This document shows, piece by piece, positions 7,682 to 7,790 of a DNA stretch of 7,790 nt. The stretch is from Chlamydiota bacterium (lineage in GTDB: Bacteria; Chlamydiota; Chlamydiia; Chlamydiales; Rhabdochlamydiaceae), in the NCBI GenBank assembly GCA_027348355.1, contig DAIEPN010000086.1:1-7790 (forward strand), read 5' to 3'. Numbering within the stretch: the stretch's first letter is position 1; each line of letters starts with the position of its first letter. The notes beneath the pieces are model-generated. The model did no database searches and had not been told where the DNA came from. It was given only the letters and a program-made list of their open reading frames with translations. The position numbers and the translations under genes were made by a program.

Positions 7682-7790
7682 GAAAGCTCGCTAAGGGATA
7701 TTAATAACGCATTGGATAGAATAAAAAAGGGCGATTATGGAGTATGCAAATATTGCGGGCAAGATATCGGTGAAAAACGCCTTTTAGCCC
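7682..7790 (+). CDS. DksA/TraR-type C4 zinc-finger protein, fragment without 5' end
   Basis: The plus frame beginning after TAA 7646-7648 encodes a very typical DksA/TraR segment: LRDINNALDRIKKGDYGVC at about 7691-7747, then KYCGQDIGEKRLLA up to the window edge. The CxxC at 7745-7756 is the first half of the C4 zinc finger; the second CxxC would lie beyond 7790. No ATG or GTG exists in this frame after the stop, and the only TTG (7712) is inside the conserved helix, so the 5' end of the gene is absent rather than short. DksA-family proteins bind RNA polymerase through the secondary channel and modulate transcription initiation. Homology probably starts between 7660 and 7690, and the boundary with proS is ambiguous because both strands read plausibly there. 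The fragment was found by reading the window end; it is short, but the motif is strong. Confidence 0.8.

Noticed and set aside
1..7790. CRISPR array, tRNA, insertion sequence or phage module
   Set aside because: By eye there are no spaced direct repeats, no tRNA cloverleaf, no transposase-like frame and no terminal inverted repeats.

Overview
The window reads as a piece of a chlamydial (PVC superphylum) genome, most likely an environmental, non-Chlamydiaceae member. The grounds are indirect: AT-rich composition, a lone glycine-cleavage H protein gene with no gcvT or gcvP beside it, a CBM9-like protein with the IDTRD...FCHHF signature I associate with Planctomycetes and relatives, and a large PpiD-like membrane-anchored protein. 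No rRNA or marker phylogeny is available, so the assignment is an inference of moderate confidence.

Layout. Positions 1-1149 (minus) hold the N-terminal 383 residues of an AsmA/TamB-like inner-membrane-anchored protein; its C-terminus lies beyond the window. A 129-bp AT-rich gap (1150-1278) separates it from a divergent gene at 1279-3117 (plus) that encodes a 612-residue Maf/MptE-like (DUF115) protein. That gene overlaps tail to tail by 18 bp with the end of a tight minus-strand cluster, which reads in transcription order: proS (C-terminal part, about 7665-6547), a 789-residue PpiD/SurA-like protein (6517-4148), a CBM9-like protein (4142-3501, TTG start) and gcvH (3465-3100). Gaps in the cluster are 29, 5 and 35 bp, so it looks like one operon. 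The PpiD-like and CBM9-like genes are probably translationally coupled.

The right end is abnormal. The proS reading frame loses its first ~115-130 residues close to position 7660-7695, and the sequence passes directly into the plus-strand coding sequence of a DksA/TraR C4 zinc-finger protein, itself without a 5' end. Two genes missing their starts meet head to head with no intergenic DNA. This is either a real deletion/inversion or, more probably given how essential proS is, an assembly or amplification chimera.

The genes do not form one obvious pathway. Envelope biogenesis (AsmA-like, PpiD-like), surface or sugar-related functions (MptE/Maf-like, CBM9-like), translation (ProS) and lipoyl metabolism (GcvH) sit side by side. 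I see no CRISPR array, tRNA, rRNA, insertion sequence or phage module. I did not find a convincing new multi-gene system; the most unusual items are the proS/dksA junction and the coupled PpiD-like/CBM9-like pair.
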